From NCBI GenBank assembly GCA_001931875.2, contig MSJH02000700.1, positions 1 through 21,186 on the forward strand: a stretch of 21,186 bases of DNA. Direction: 5' to 3'. The position numbers and the translations under genes were made by a program. Origin of the DNA: Byssochlamys sp. IMV 00236 (Eukaryota > Ascomycota > Eurotiomycetes > Eurotiales > Thermoascaceae). Numbering within the stretch: the stretch's first letter is position 1; every line of letters begins with the position of its first letter. The notes under the pieces are model-generated. The model made no database searches. It had not been told where the DNA came from and saw nothing but the letters and a program-made list of their open reading frames with translations. Shown piece after piece: positions 1 through 9,429 of the stretch.

Positions 1-52
<52 letters not shown>
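1..52. repeat. Poly-T homopolymer (T52) at window edge
   Basis: The first 52 bases are uninterrupted T and the kinase start codon follows six bases later. A run this long commonly terminates short-read contigs, so the upstream promoter and 5' leader of the kinase gene are probably missing from this piece rather than absent from the genome. Confidence 0.95.
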
Positions 53-57
53 CACTC

Positions 58-1652
58 ATGATGACAAGAAAGAGAACAGCTGATTGGGAAAAGGACTTTT
101 ATAAAAATGGGTACCCAAAGGAGGTCATCGTTATTGAAGATTCACCAACACCTTCTCCTCCATCTCCGGCTCATTATGCAAATGCTCCATATACCTCAAC
201 TTTCTCATCCCATGTTACCCGAAAAAGACAAGCTGAACAATTACCTGTAATCACCAAACGAACTAAACTGGAGACTATGCATAGTAAATATATTTTTTTT
301 GAAAAAGTAACACATCTCTCACAATTTTTTATATATATTTATAGCCGATCCCATATTTGCCTTTCACGTATTACCTACACCCACCATTGCTTATACTTTT
401 CAAATGCCCCCTCCTATTATATTACAGCCACCTCCTATGCCGCCCGTATATGATGATAAGGATGGTCATTATCTGGTGAGGCTCAATGAATCACTCACTC
501 CACAGTGTACGTCTGCATAAAAAAAAATGTATGAAATTCTAATCTTATTCTGAAACAGATAAAATCATGCGGTTGCTCGGTCAAGGCACTTTTGGTAAAG
601 TAGTCGAATGTTATGATAGAGTACGACGGACATTTTGTGCCATCAAGATTATCAGAGCTATACCCAAATACAGAGATGCGAGTAAAATAGAGATTAGAGT
701 CTTGAATACACTCAAGAAACATGACCCACTCAATTTGAAGTAAGTGTCTGAAACTTTCTTCTGTCTTTACTCATCCCTATTTAGTAAATGTATTCATCTT
801 GTCGAATGGTTTGATTATCAAAATCATATTTGTATGGTCTTTGAATTACTTGGTCAATCCGTATTTGATTTTCTCAAGGCAAATCACTTTAAGCCTTTCC
901 CACATCATCATATCCAACAATTAGCAAAGCAATTACTTACCAGTGTCGCATGTAAGATTTCTTAATAGTTTGAAATAATGTACTCATCCAATAATAGTTT
1001 TGCATGATCTCAAGTTAATACATACCGATTTAAAACCAGAAAATATTCTACTTGTCAACCGAGGTAGCAACACATTGGATGAGAATACAGACATTCGATT
1101 GATTGATTTTGGATCTGCTACATTTGAACAAGAATATCATTCTGCCATTGTCTCTACACGTCATTACCGTGCACCAGAGATCATCATGGGCTTGGGCTGG
1201 TCCTATCCCTGTGATATGTGGTCTATGGGATGCATCTTGATCGAATTTTTTATTGGTGATGCTCTCTTTCAGACACATGATAACCTGGAGCACTTGGCCA
1301 TGATGGAATCTGTCTTGGGACCTATACCAACTCATATGGTAACGAGAGCTAGTAAAGAAGCGCAAAAACTGTTTGAAAAAGATAGTAAAAAGCTCAATTA
1401 CCCTCTACCCAAAACATCAAGACAGAGTAAGCGATTGGTTAGTGGTTTAAAGCCACTGGATGTAAGTTGTGAATACTTTGAAATGAATCTTTATTCATCT
1501 CTGTTCATTAGCAAATTGTGCCTCCCGTGACAACCTTCAACAAGCATTTAAATGATTTGTTAAAAAGACTACTAGTCTATGAACCATCTGCTCGTATATC
1601 TGCAAGAGAAGCTCTCAGGCATCCTTTCTTTCAAAACCAATGCATGGATTGA
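58..1652 (+). CDS. KNS1: LAMMER-family dual-specificity protein kinase (CLK/Kns1/Lkh1 type)
   Basis: Six exons join in frame to 446 aa: 58-283, 345-506, 559-739, 785-951, 998-1461, 1512-1652; introns are 45-61 nt, all GT-AG. The N-terminal ~115 residues are basic, proline-rich and probably disordered; the kinase domain follows. Visible motifs are the glycine loop GQGTFGKV (137-144), the lysine in CAIKII (K159), the catalytic loop HTDLKPEN (254-261, HTD replacing HRD as usual in LAMMER kinases), DFG (282-284), RHYRAPE (300-306) and the family signature EHLAMM (343-348), then LGPIP. These kinases phosphorylate SR-type splicing factors and, in fungi, act in growth, stress and morphology control in nucleus and cytoplasm; that role comes from the family. 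Translation may start at the ATG at 58 or 61. Only 57 bp lie upstream, so an extra 5' exon cannot be excluded. All catalytic residues are present. Confidence 0.95.
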
Positions 1653-3194
1653 TCTTGTTCTTTTATCAACCTTAGACTTTTTTTTCTTTATTATATGACA
1701 CGGTTCAGTCTTGAACCGTGGCAAAAGTATATTTGCAATATTAATATTTATTATTTTCATCCATTCTCTTAATATACACATCTCATTCTTTATATCCCCT
1801 CTTTTTATTCGACTGTTTGTGTGCAGAATTATGCTGGGTAGCTTTTTCATGTTGGTATAAACTCTCATTTCAAACAAAACGGATGAAACTCTAATATTTC
1901 AAAGAAAAAAATAACGGCTTCCAAAAGCTTATATTTGTTTGTTTCAGACGAAATGAATGTGTGTAGAATATCTTGAGGATTAGTGTAACATAGATCCAAG
2001 TGAGGAGAGAGTGGCTGGTAAGGCTTATTTGTGAAATAATAACGCGGCCCCAAAAGATATATTTGATAATCAACTTGCTTCTTTCTATGAAAAGAGCAGG
2101 AGTTATTTCTTTATATGTTGCTCAGCCATTACTTCTCAGGGTCGCACCAACCTTATCGCTGTAGTACATTTCCAGAATAGAGGTTTCCTCTCTTACCATC
2201 AAAGTTCTATAGGATCAAGATTATTGTTTCTGGTTGTCATGTCCATGCAATCTCGCAGAGATGATACAAATACTTGATCCATAATTGATCTTGCTGAATT
2301 TCACTGTAGCAGCCCCAACAATGCTTACAGAACAAGCACAATAGAGCTTAAATATGCAGACCATACACACGCAATTATATTGGATTATGTGCGAAGTGGC
2401 GCCACTGAATGCTCGTGAAATCAGGGTGACTGAAAATACAAAAGAAAGATGTACCCATTTTCTTGTATTTTGCTTTTGATATGCCTCGTCGATATGTAAT
2501 CTGTTGAAGAAGAGTATTTTTATGACGTACTGCTCTTATTCAAACAACTTTTCGAATGTTTGAATTTTTTTTTTTCCATAAATGAAAAGAGTGGCACCAA
2601 TGTAAACAGACATAAACTGCGGCAAATGCACTTTATTTATCGCGCCAAAACTTTATTTCATCAATGTATGCACAGCAGCAAGCATTCACATAAATACGTC
2701 CTTTGAATATGAACTCGATCTAAAGAAAAATACATCCTTGCATTAGACTGGCAGTTCGGCTACCATGACAATAACACAAAGACAGGACAAAGCTGAGTTT
2801 GAGCAGAAAGAATTAAGAACGATGAATAAAAATAAATAAACATTTGGCTATGTCGACTAGTTGCCTGAAAAGAGACTTTTTTCCAGTTAGGGTTTTCTGA
2901 ACATGTAGACTTGCTTTTCCTGATCTTGTGTGACTCGAGCCCAGAAAAGAGTTTTTCATTCTAGGCACGCTATACAAAGCCTATTTTACGAATTCATATG
3001 TTGATTTGTACTTGTATGTTGAAAAACGGGTCATTACAGTGACTCAAAAATTAGATTACTTCTTTCTTTTCTGAAAACTGTTCTCTTTACAATGGTTATA
3101 CCAGCCATAATTTGTGTCACAGCTGTGTTTGATCTTCTTCTTTTTCAAGCATTCTACTCGGTCCGCTTCGTTCTTTCTTCTTGTTCTTCACAAA
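1653..3194. other. Intergenic region, no recognised gene
   Basis: About 1.5 kb of AT-rich sequence with stops in all frames. Apart from the hairpin at 1699-1720 I see no conserved motif. Short minus-strand frames (for example around 1865-2073 and about 2230-2450) carry no recognisable domain and are within chance expectation. An ATG at 3092 opens a 63-codon frame that overlaps the start of the next gene out of frame; it could act as an upstream ORF if the transcript begins before it. Confidence 0.6.
1699..1720 (+). other. Perfect hairpin in the kinase 3' UTR
   Basis: CACGGTTCA at 1699-1707 and TGAACCGTG at 1712-1720 are exact reverse complements separated by the 4-nt loop GTCT. It begins 47 nt after the kinase stop codon, after a T-rich stretch. 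Its position suggests a structured 3' UTR element or a 3'-end processing aid, but no function is shown. It is not a histone-type stem-loop or a tRNA arm. Confidence 0.6.
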
Positions 3195-4418
3195 ATGCAA
3201 TTGAAAGTCTATTATCTATTACTCTTATCAACAGCCGTACACGCGTTTCAAATACAGTTCTTTGGAGGCAATCGATATCATAATAAGGTGGCAGTAGCCA
3301 GTCTACGGTTCGTCGATTCTCCAACTGACATTTATACAGTCAAGATATGCGTAACAAACACCAAGGGCTCATTGGACGTCGTCTCAACCGTTATGAATGT
3401 CATGGTCGATTCATTTGGATTCACTCACTTTAATTTTGAAGAAGGATTGCCAGTGGGATCAAATTATTATTTTGCTGCTTTTGCTGTTAATAATCCAAGC
3501 GATTATGCTACTGCGGGCCCCATTACAATTTACAGCTTTGACAATGGTTCGCCTACTAATTCCGTCACGGCGAACGCAAAGGAGACTGTTGCCTTCCCTA
3601 CTCCGACCGCTGCCAGCAAGACCGACTCGCCTACAAATTCTGTCTCAGGCAAGATCAACTCGCCTACAACTGGTCCTACGTTCCCTTCGACGTTCAACTT
3701 TCCAACTCAAATACCAAAGCCGGGATCAGTTAATTACCAAGATCCAACAACAAACGGATCCTTACCGATACCTGCTATTGTGGGAATAGCCATTGGATCA
3801 GCTGCAGTAGCCACCGTCACTGTTGCTCTTGTATTCTTTGTAAGTCCTAGCAAAGTGCAATTATTCACTCTTAACTTATCCATGTTGTAGTTATTTTTTC
3901 GTAGACCACGTGTATCAAAATCATCTGTGTATCGCCCTAACAACTCGTCAATAACACCAATCAACATGACAGAACATAAGCCCAGTTCACCAGGCAGCCC
4001 AGGCTACACTTCACCAACCAAACCGTATGACAAACCCTCCTCTGTTCCTCCTTCTCCTCTTCCTCCTTCTCCTCCTTTACCAGCCTATACGCAACTGTCA
4101 TCGCCGGTCGATTACAGTAAGCAACAACATCCTGATCCAAGCCAACTGCCCTTTCCTCCGTACGACACGATGCCTATACCCCAACACTTTCAGGGACAAC
4201 CAAACCATACATTGCCAGCACAGCAATGGGGATCACAGCAACAGTATTCAGCCAACCCATTCCGTAACAATTGGCCGCCTTCAACAACAACGAACAATAA
4301 GGAAGAGATTGTAGAAAGTCTGGCAGAAAAGTTTGAAATGAACGAGTCATCAACAAAGCAAGAGTATCATCAAAAACCCGATTTTGTCGTTTACCAAAAG
4401 CCTCATCAATCATCTTAA
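3195..4418 (+). CDS. Single-pass membrane protein with Kre9/Knh1-like ectodomain and proline-rich cytoplasmic tail
   Basis: Two exons (3195-3839 and 3891-4418; 51-nt intron) give 390 aa. The ATG at 3195 is preferred over an in-frame ATG at 3114 because it places a clean signal peptide (MQLKVYYLLLLSTAVHA) at the N terminus. Residues ~18-118 look like the beta-sandwich domain of Kre9/Knh1-like Ser/Thr-rich wall proteins, including a GSNYYFAAF segment and a terminal GPITIYSF strand. A Ser/Thr/Pro linker (~119-190) follows, then one membrane helix (~193-218) ending in a basic RRPR stop-transfer sequence. The intron falls inside that helix. The ~170-residue tail is rich in Pro, Ser and Gln with PPSPLPPSPPLP-type segments that could bind SH3 domains. 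The layout resembles a wall-integrity sensor or anchored wall protein; this is inferred from architecture, and the Kre9-like assignment is tentative. Confidence 0.75.
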
Positions 4419-4451
4419 CACCTTGTCTCTTTTATTGATTATAATTGACTT

Positions 4452-4497
4452 AATAAAAGCTTGTACATATAACCTATTTGATCTTGAGATCAATAAA
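4452..4497 (+). terminator. Candidate poly(A) signals of the membrane-protein gene
   Basis: Two AATAAA hexamers, at 4452-4457 and 4492-4497, lie 34 and 74 nt after the stop codon of the membrane-protein gene, where fungal poly(A) signals are expected. The rest of 4419-4877 shows no gene that I can support. Confidence 0.55.
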
Positions 4498-4877
4498 TTT
4501 CCCTTTCAAAAATCAACTTGGAAAAAATAGAGGGTTTACTTGATAAAAGTATCGTGATGCTTGGCGTCAGTAGGCTCGCAAGGCTTTGAATTTGCAGCCA
4601 TGACTAGCAAAGGACATAGTCTAGAAGCATACATTTGCAATCCATTAGTAACGAGGATAATTCTGGCTTCTTGTTAGTTTTAAATAAAATACACATGAAT
4701 TTTCTATTATTAAATGGTAATGAATATCAGATTCAATGGAAGACTTGGACGTTTTAGTATTTGCTTCCTTTATTGCAGTAGAATCCCTTATTGTAGCATC
4801 GGTATTCAATTGAGATATATATACCTTGTGAGTATGCAAGTTCCCTTTACCGGAGCCAACAGAAGCAGAATTGCTAT

Positions 4878-6191
4878 ATGACTACCTCTCAACTAGCCAG
4901 ATTTCAGCTCATTCCACCCCTCAAGGCTCTCCAAGATAAGACAGCAGACATTGATGAAGGCATATAATTAGTCTCTCCACTGGATACTCCCATTAACATG
5001 GAATCCGACGAACCATCTGATGCTGTCTCCAATAAAACTACCTTCACCTCCACAATGGGCTACACCAAAGGTACTGTAGCTTCCCGATATGCCAATGTCA
5101 AGATAGTAGTGGAAATACAAATCGACCCACAGGAAAATGGTGCAAGTATTCATAATATCCTTATAGACCAGGCGAACGCCTCCGTCCAGCAGGCCTCCGC
5201 AGTATCCATCGGAAACAGTCCGTTACAGGTACCCAACTCTAATAACAAACCAGTGCCTCCTGTAAATACCCATGGGGAACTATGAGTAGAAAACAATTGC
5301 GAGCAAGGTCTTTAAATGCACGCAGCGTATTTAAAGAATCGGATTCTACTAAGATATCTGGTATGCGATGTGTTCGTTTAGAATCCTCTGTCCAACACCT
5401 TTCTCGACCCGTCCTTACACAGGTACTACATCGGCAGCGCCGCGTTCCTCTTGCTGTCGCCCATTGTTTGCGCCTTGGTGGAGGCTTACAGTGGCATAGT
5501 GTACTATCCAACTATCTCTGTGTTTCCTCTCCTGAACTCATCATACTACGAAACGCATTATCCACCCGTCCAGCACTGTTCAACGCCCTATGACTGCTGG
5601 ATAGTGCTTCCTGGCATATATAGCTCACGCTCAAAAAAACTCGCCAACTCAGTATAACAACACCCAAAAGATCTACATCGCTGTTGGCATACGGACTACC
5701 AGTCGTTCCTTCAGCATCCTCGTGTTCTTCGGTCTCTCCAATGCGGTGGATGGCACCTCTTTCCTCGCTGATGGTGTCATTTCTAGTATTTTACCTCTGC
5801 CGCTTAAGGAAATTGCTCACTGGTGGCATCTACCTCACGGCACCATTGGCACTCAAGAAAAACGTCACCGATAGAATTCCTTTCTCTCTCTGGAAGTCGA
5901 CTGTCTGCCGTACGTGCAAATTAGCCGTCGAAAAACCTATATCACTTTGCAGCGGGCTGTCCTGCCAAACAGAACTGCTGGCGCTTGTCACCTATGCTCC
6001 CCTCTGTAGGCCTTATCTGGGACCGCTCTCATCTCCTTGTCCACTTCCGAAGGTGAACTTGTTCCTCCATCACGACCGTGTCGTTTAGGGCTCATCTTCT
6101 CGGTTCTTTAGTGGTTTCACATACTGATCCTAATTGGTCAACCACAGTGGTACTAAATGTGCTTAACACTGCTCAATCGCAGCAGCAATAG
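4878..6191 (+). mobile_element. Decayed LINE-type (non-LTR) retrotransposon remnant
   Basis: Several frames resemble parts of a LINE but are broken. Frame 4878-5285, with an internal TAA, gives an N-terminal peptide and then 95 aa (from 4998) that could be ORF1-like. At 5282 a new frame begins with SLNARSVFKESDSTKIS, which resembles the start of the endonuclease domain of fungal LINE ORF2. The resemblance then moves between frames through ~5680. At ~5870-6060 a shifted frame reads RRKTYITLQRAVLPNR, then CHLC and DRSHLLVH, similar to the zinc-binding tail after LINE reverse transcriptases. No reverse-transcriptase core (YADD region) lies between, and the length is far too short for a full ORF2, so it is internally deleted as well as frameshifted. 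A short A9 tract at 6278-6286 may be the old 3' tail. The assignment rests on motif resemblance only. Confidence 0.5.
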
Positions 6192-6322
6192 ATATGCTTA
6201 GCACTGATCAGCGTGTATGCGGTAATATAAATATAGTTTTGCAACCTTTAGATAATAAATATTAGTAATTTCAATACAAAAAAAAAGTAGGAACCATCAG
6301 GGCCCTTGTCTGTGCTTTCGAG

Positions 6323-6329
6323 TATATAA
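6323..6329 (+). promoter_or_regulatory. TATA box of the small cysteine-rich peptide gene
   Basis: TATATAA lies 46 nt before the ATG at 6375 and is followed by a pyrimidine-rich leader, a normal arrangement for a short-leader fungal promoter. It supports the view that the peptide gene downstream was, or still is, a transcribed gene. Confidence 0.45.
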
Positions 6330-6374
6330 AGCTCTCTTTATTTCTCTTTTCTTTTACTACTATAGAAACGCGTG

Positions 6375-6630
6375 ATGATTAAAAATTATATTTTGCTGTT
6401 ATTCTTTTTTGGTTTGCCCTATGCAAGGCGTTATGACTGAATGTGAAAGGAAATGATGTACTGATTATGATACATGGGACTTCAATGCAATTAAAGTATG
6501 TTGCAATGCCTATGGCTCTTATATTATATATGATTCCTGTGAAGTTAGATATGGAAGTGGAGGCAATTTTGATGCATGTTGCAAGCGTTTAGGCAGAGGA
6601 AAGTGGATACCATCCATATTAAATAAATAG
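6375..6630 (+). pseudogene. Small secreted cysteine-rich peptide gene, frameshifted or unusually spliced
   Basis: An ATG at 6375 opens a 21-codon frame with a hydrophobic, signal-peptide-like stretch (NYILLLFFFGLP) that stops at 6440. In the next frame, ending at a TAG at 6628-6630, a peptide continues with spaced cysteines: one in ECERK, a TGA stop at 6454, then Cys, CC (CCNAYG), a single Cys (DSCEV) and CC (DACCKRLG). Either the gene is dead (one frameshift plus one nonsense codon), or a weak intron from GTTATG at 6430 to the AG at 6496 (67 nt) removes both problems and gives a 62-aa secreted protein. Both readings have an odd number of cysteines, which weakens each. A TATA box precedes it. 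I do not recognise the family and assign no activity; small secreted cysteine-rich proteins in fungi have many roles. Confidence 0.45.
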
Positions 6631-6663
6631 TGACTTTTAAACAACCAACAAAAGCTTTTCTTC

Positions 6664-6685
6664 TTTTTTTTTTTTTTTTTTTTTT
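6664..6685. repeat. Poly-T tract (T22)
   Basis: Twenty-two consecutive T bases lie 34 nt after the end of the cysteine-rich peptide frame. They may be a simple homopolymer or the trace of a reverse-oriented poly(A) insertion; nothing flanking it decides. Confidence 0.9.
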
Positions 6686-6694
6686 GTTCCTACT

Positions 6695-7269
6695 ATGGGA
6701 GATTGCTGTATATATATATATATTTTCAACATAAAAAGAATAAAGATTGTTGTGCAAAACAAAGGCAAGCGCTTGCTTCAAAATGATTTATTAGATATTG
6801 CTTATATAGAAAAACGCATTACATTTGAACAAGCAAAGACAACTGAAAAGCTAGAATCTTCGTTTACCAAAACTATTCAACATATAGCTTGGATCCATCC
6901 CCCACAGGGCGAAAACCTGTTCTAACATCGTGGAGGGAAAGAAAAAATGAATAGACTCTTGAGTCCAATAGAGCTGATAATATTGGGGCCAACGTGGACC
7001 ACGTCAAGTATAGAACGCGATGCTGTACTGCCTATGGTGAGACCGTACTCTATACCTATAACAGTCGTTGAGGCCGTATTACCTGCTTACATGGAGGGGT
7101 CTATCACATAATGAATAGCAGAGGTGCAACCAGGTCTCTTGGAGGTACTCTATTCGACACTAGGGGTATTGTTTACGAGAAGCCCGATGGAAACACCCCC
7201 ACAAAAACCCTACTTTTTGTACGTAGGATACTACTGATAAGATTCACCACGTTACGAAAAGCTCGCTGA
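6695..7269 (+). other. Degenerate coding-like stretch, no identified product
   Basis: Several small frames lie here: 76 codons at 6695-6925, 53 codons at 6948-7109 and 52 codons at 7111-7269. A single frame read through from ~6847 to 7269 meets only two internal stops (at 6952 and 7069) and contains CCTAYG at 7021-7038, close in form to the CCNAYG of the peptide gene 500 bp upstream. This could be a decayed gene or chance open sequence. I recognise no domain and would not annotate any of these frames as a working gene. Confidence 0.25.
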
Positions 7270-7367
7270 GGAATAAACGCATGTGACAAAAAAAAGGCAT
7301 TATTAAATGTTATGCGTGAATAGAGTGCCAGCCATTCAAAATGTGAGAGGTGAAGAGAAAAAGAGAG

Positions 7368-7415
<48 letters not shown>
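7368..7415. repeat. Poly-A homopolymer (A48)
   Basis: Forty-eight A bases follow an A/G-rich lead-in. It might be the 3' tail of an inserted retroelement on the + strand, but no element body with clear coding is visible immediately before it. The exact length in an assembly is unreliable. From here to 8051 I find no supported gene. Confidence 0.9.
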
Positions 7416-7417
<2 letters not shown>

Positions 7418-7579
7418 AACTGCAGAAATTGAAGTCAAAAGATGTCAAGGTAGACGCCACAACCTGACTGATTCTCTGACTCGGTGAGAGAAGCAACGTA
7501 TGAGTGTACTCGGCACCCAACCGTGCCAAAGTCAAAGGAATGCCATGGATTATATGAAGCCATTGAGCTGGCCATATGG

Positions 7580-7620
7580 CAAGTGTGAACAACTGTGACA
7601 AGTGTGGACAGCAACTGTGA
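7580..7620. repeat. Short imperfect direct repeat
   Basis: Two adjacent units of 19 and 22 nt share CAAGTGTG followed by ACAACTGTGA or ACAGCAACTGTGA. Two copies only, with a 3-nt indel. Possible local slippage duplication; no role apparent. Confidence 0.4.
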
Positions 7621-8051
7621 ACATTTATAAAATATCATTCTTTGATCATAAAGGACTTCTTAGAGTTCTTCTTTTAGACAATGCTTGTATTTGTACCTTA
7701 CCAATTATTGATCTGAGACCTGAAACATAAGCACAAACAGATAAGGGTTTATTGAGAGGAACCTTGTTTAACTTTTAATGCAGTAAGCGGTAAGTTTCTA
7801 CTCCTGTTCTATTGTTATGTCATTATGAAGCTTCATCTTGTCTTATAGTATCCATTGATTCTATACATGTCTCAATACAAGTGTTGTGCAGATGTGTTGT
7901 GTAAATAGCAAAACCCAAAGGTACATTGGAAGCGAAACCTTTGATGCACGTCATTCGTCTGGAATTTAAATGTGCGTTCCTTTTTTTTTTTTGGAATGGC
8001 GCAGTTTGCAACATTTTTTCTTTCTTTTTTCAACTAAAAAAAACTATCAAG

Positions 8052-9287
8052 ATGGGTAATGATTCATCAAGTATAAATCTATATGTGTTCTAACAAGATC
8101 ATCGATTAGAGTATCAAAAAGCAATGCTAGAGGAATTAATGTCCCAATACGTTGACGTGGACAATAAAGATTTTTGGGATGATAGTGTAAGTAACATAAT
8201 AATAATAATAATAAAACAGTTTTATTTACAGATTGTAAAGGTATGCAAGCATTACTTGGTCGCTTTTTGTCCCAGTCAATTGTTTACCAACACTAAATCT
8301 GACCTTGGTGCTTGTGATAAAATTCATAATGATCGTTTGAAAGACAAGTATCAAAAAAGCCCTGATAAAAACAAATATCCTTATGAGAACGAATTTTACG
8401 ACTACCTCAACAAGTTAATCTCTGACTTGGGACGCAAGATTCGTCAAGGAAATGGTAGATTGAACATTCAATCAGATGACAAAGTAAATTGCGACATATG
8501 ATGAGTATCTTTTTTTATAACTCTTTATTCCCATAGGCAGCTGAAATCCGAAAGGAAGAAAGAGAAGAAAAGATGGTTTTGTTAGATGTCAAGATTAAAG
8601 AATTATTACAAAAAGTGGAAGAAGCTGGTGAAGAAGGTCGTGTCCAAGAAGCAACTGATTTACAAGCTCAAGTTGATAAACTTCAAGCTGAATTAGAATT
8701 AGTTAAACAGAATAAAGACGGCCTTAATCCAACAGAAAAGCGAATGGAGGTAAGTTGATGAGGAGTAGACAACTAATCATCTTTTGAACCTCTCTCATCC
8801 ATGTCTAGGTATGCGATGTTTGTGGAGCATTTTTAGTTACAAACGATTCTTCAGATAGGTTGGAAGCCCACTACAGAGGTAAACAACATCAGGGTTATCT
8901 AAAAATTCGTGATACAATTGAACAAATGAAGGTAAGCAATTGTTGTTATTATTATTACTTATTTCCTAACAATCATGTTAGCAAAATCGTCAACAGCGTT
9001 CTCATAATAACAACAACAATAATAATAATAATAACTATTCACGTCAACGCTATGATTACCATGACCGCCGAGATGGAGGTAGGCACAGAGATTACCGTCG
9101 TTATTCTGACCGAGAGCGCAGGGATAGATATCATCATGGTCGAGAAAGACGTGATCATGATGACTTTGCAGGAGCAATTGAAAGTTACAGCAGAAGATCT
9201 CGTCGTGATCAAGACGACTACCGTTCTCGCTCCCCTGTCAAAGGATCCCGTTCACGATCACCCACTAGGAAGTATCGCTATGATTAA
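8052..9287 (+). CDS. LUC7: LUC7-type U1 snRNP splicing factor
   Basis: Luc7 proteins sit in the U1 snRNP and help select 5' splice sites. Exons: 8052-8055 (ATG plus one base), 8110-8186, 8232-8483, 8537-8749, 8809-8931, 8982-9287, giving about 324 aa. Visible parts are an N-terminal LEELM helix, a first zinc finger (VCKHYLVAFCPSQLF, LGACDKIH: Cys-Cys-Cys-His), a long charged coiled coil (~115-185), a second C2H2 finger (VCDVCGAF, EAHYRGKQH), a poly-Asn run of about 10, and an RD/RS-rich tail ending SRSRSPTRKYRYD. This matches the LUC7L3-like subgroup in order and size. The start is set by the donor GGTAATG at 8056; acceptors at 8109 (preferred, with CTAAC about 15 nt upstream) or 8097 both keep frame and differ by four residues. 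Intron 2 (from 8187) can end at 8231 or 8240; the latter gives the family-like DDSVCKHYL. Translation could instead begin at ATG 8124. Confidence 0.93.
9005..9033 (+). repeat. AAC/AAT trinucleotide tract encoding poly-Asn in LUC7
   Basis: A run of AAT and AAC codons in the last LUC7 exon encodes about ten consecutive asparagines between the second zinc finger and the RS-like tail. A related (AAT)n microsatellite lies inside intron 2 at about 8197-8214. Both are likely length-variable between strains. Confidence 0.8.
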
Positions 9288-9429
9288 GTAGGTGTTAATA
9301 ATACCTGTTAAGAAAAATAAAAAGAATTTCCCTTTTTTTTTTATTAAAAGACATGATGATGTCGTACAATCCTTTTTCTTTTCTTTTTGTTAATTTATGA
9401 TTGAGGAATAATAGTCGTATTTAGTGTGC

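Noticed and set aside
495..722. 75-codon minus-strand frame
   Set aside because: Antisense to the LAMMER kinase exon carrying the glycine loop; shadow frame.
2100..2450. Minus-strand open frame of about 70 codons and a short frame ending SDKVGATLRSNG
   Set aside because: No ATG at the proper place for the first, stops between them, and no domain recognised; within chance for this composition.
7173..7601. 142-codon minus-strand open frame
   Set aside because: It owes its length to a poly-Phe run translated from the A48 tract; the remainder has no recognisable domain.
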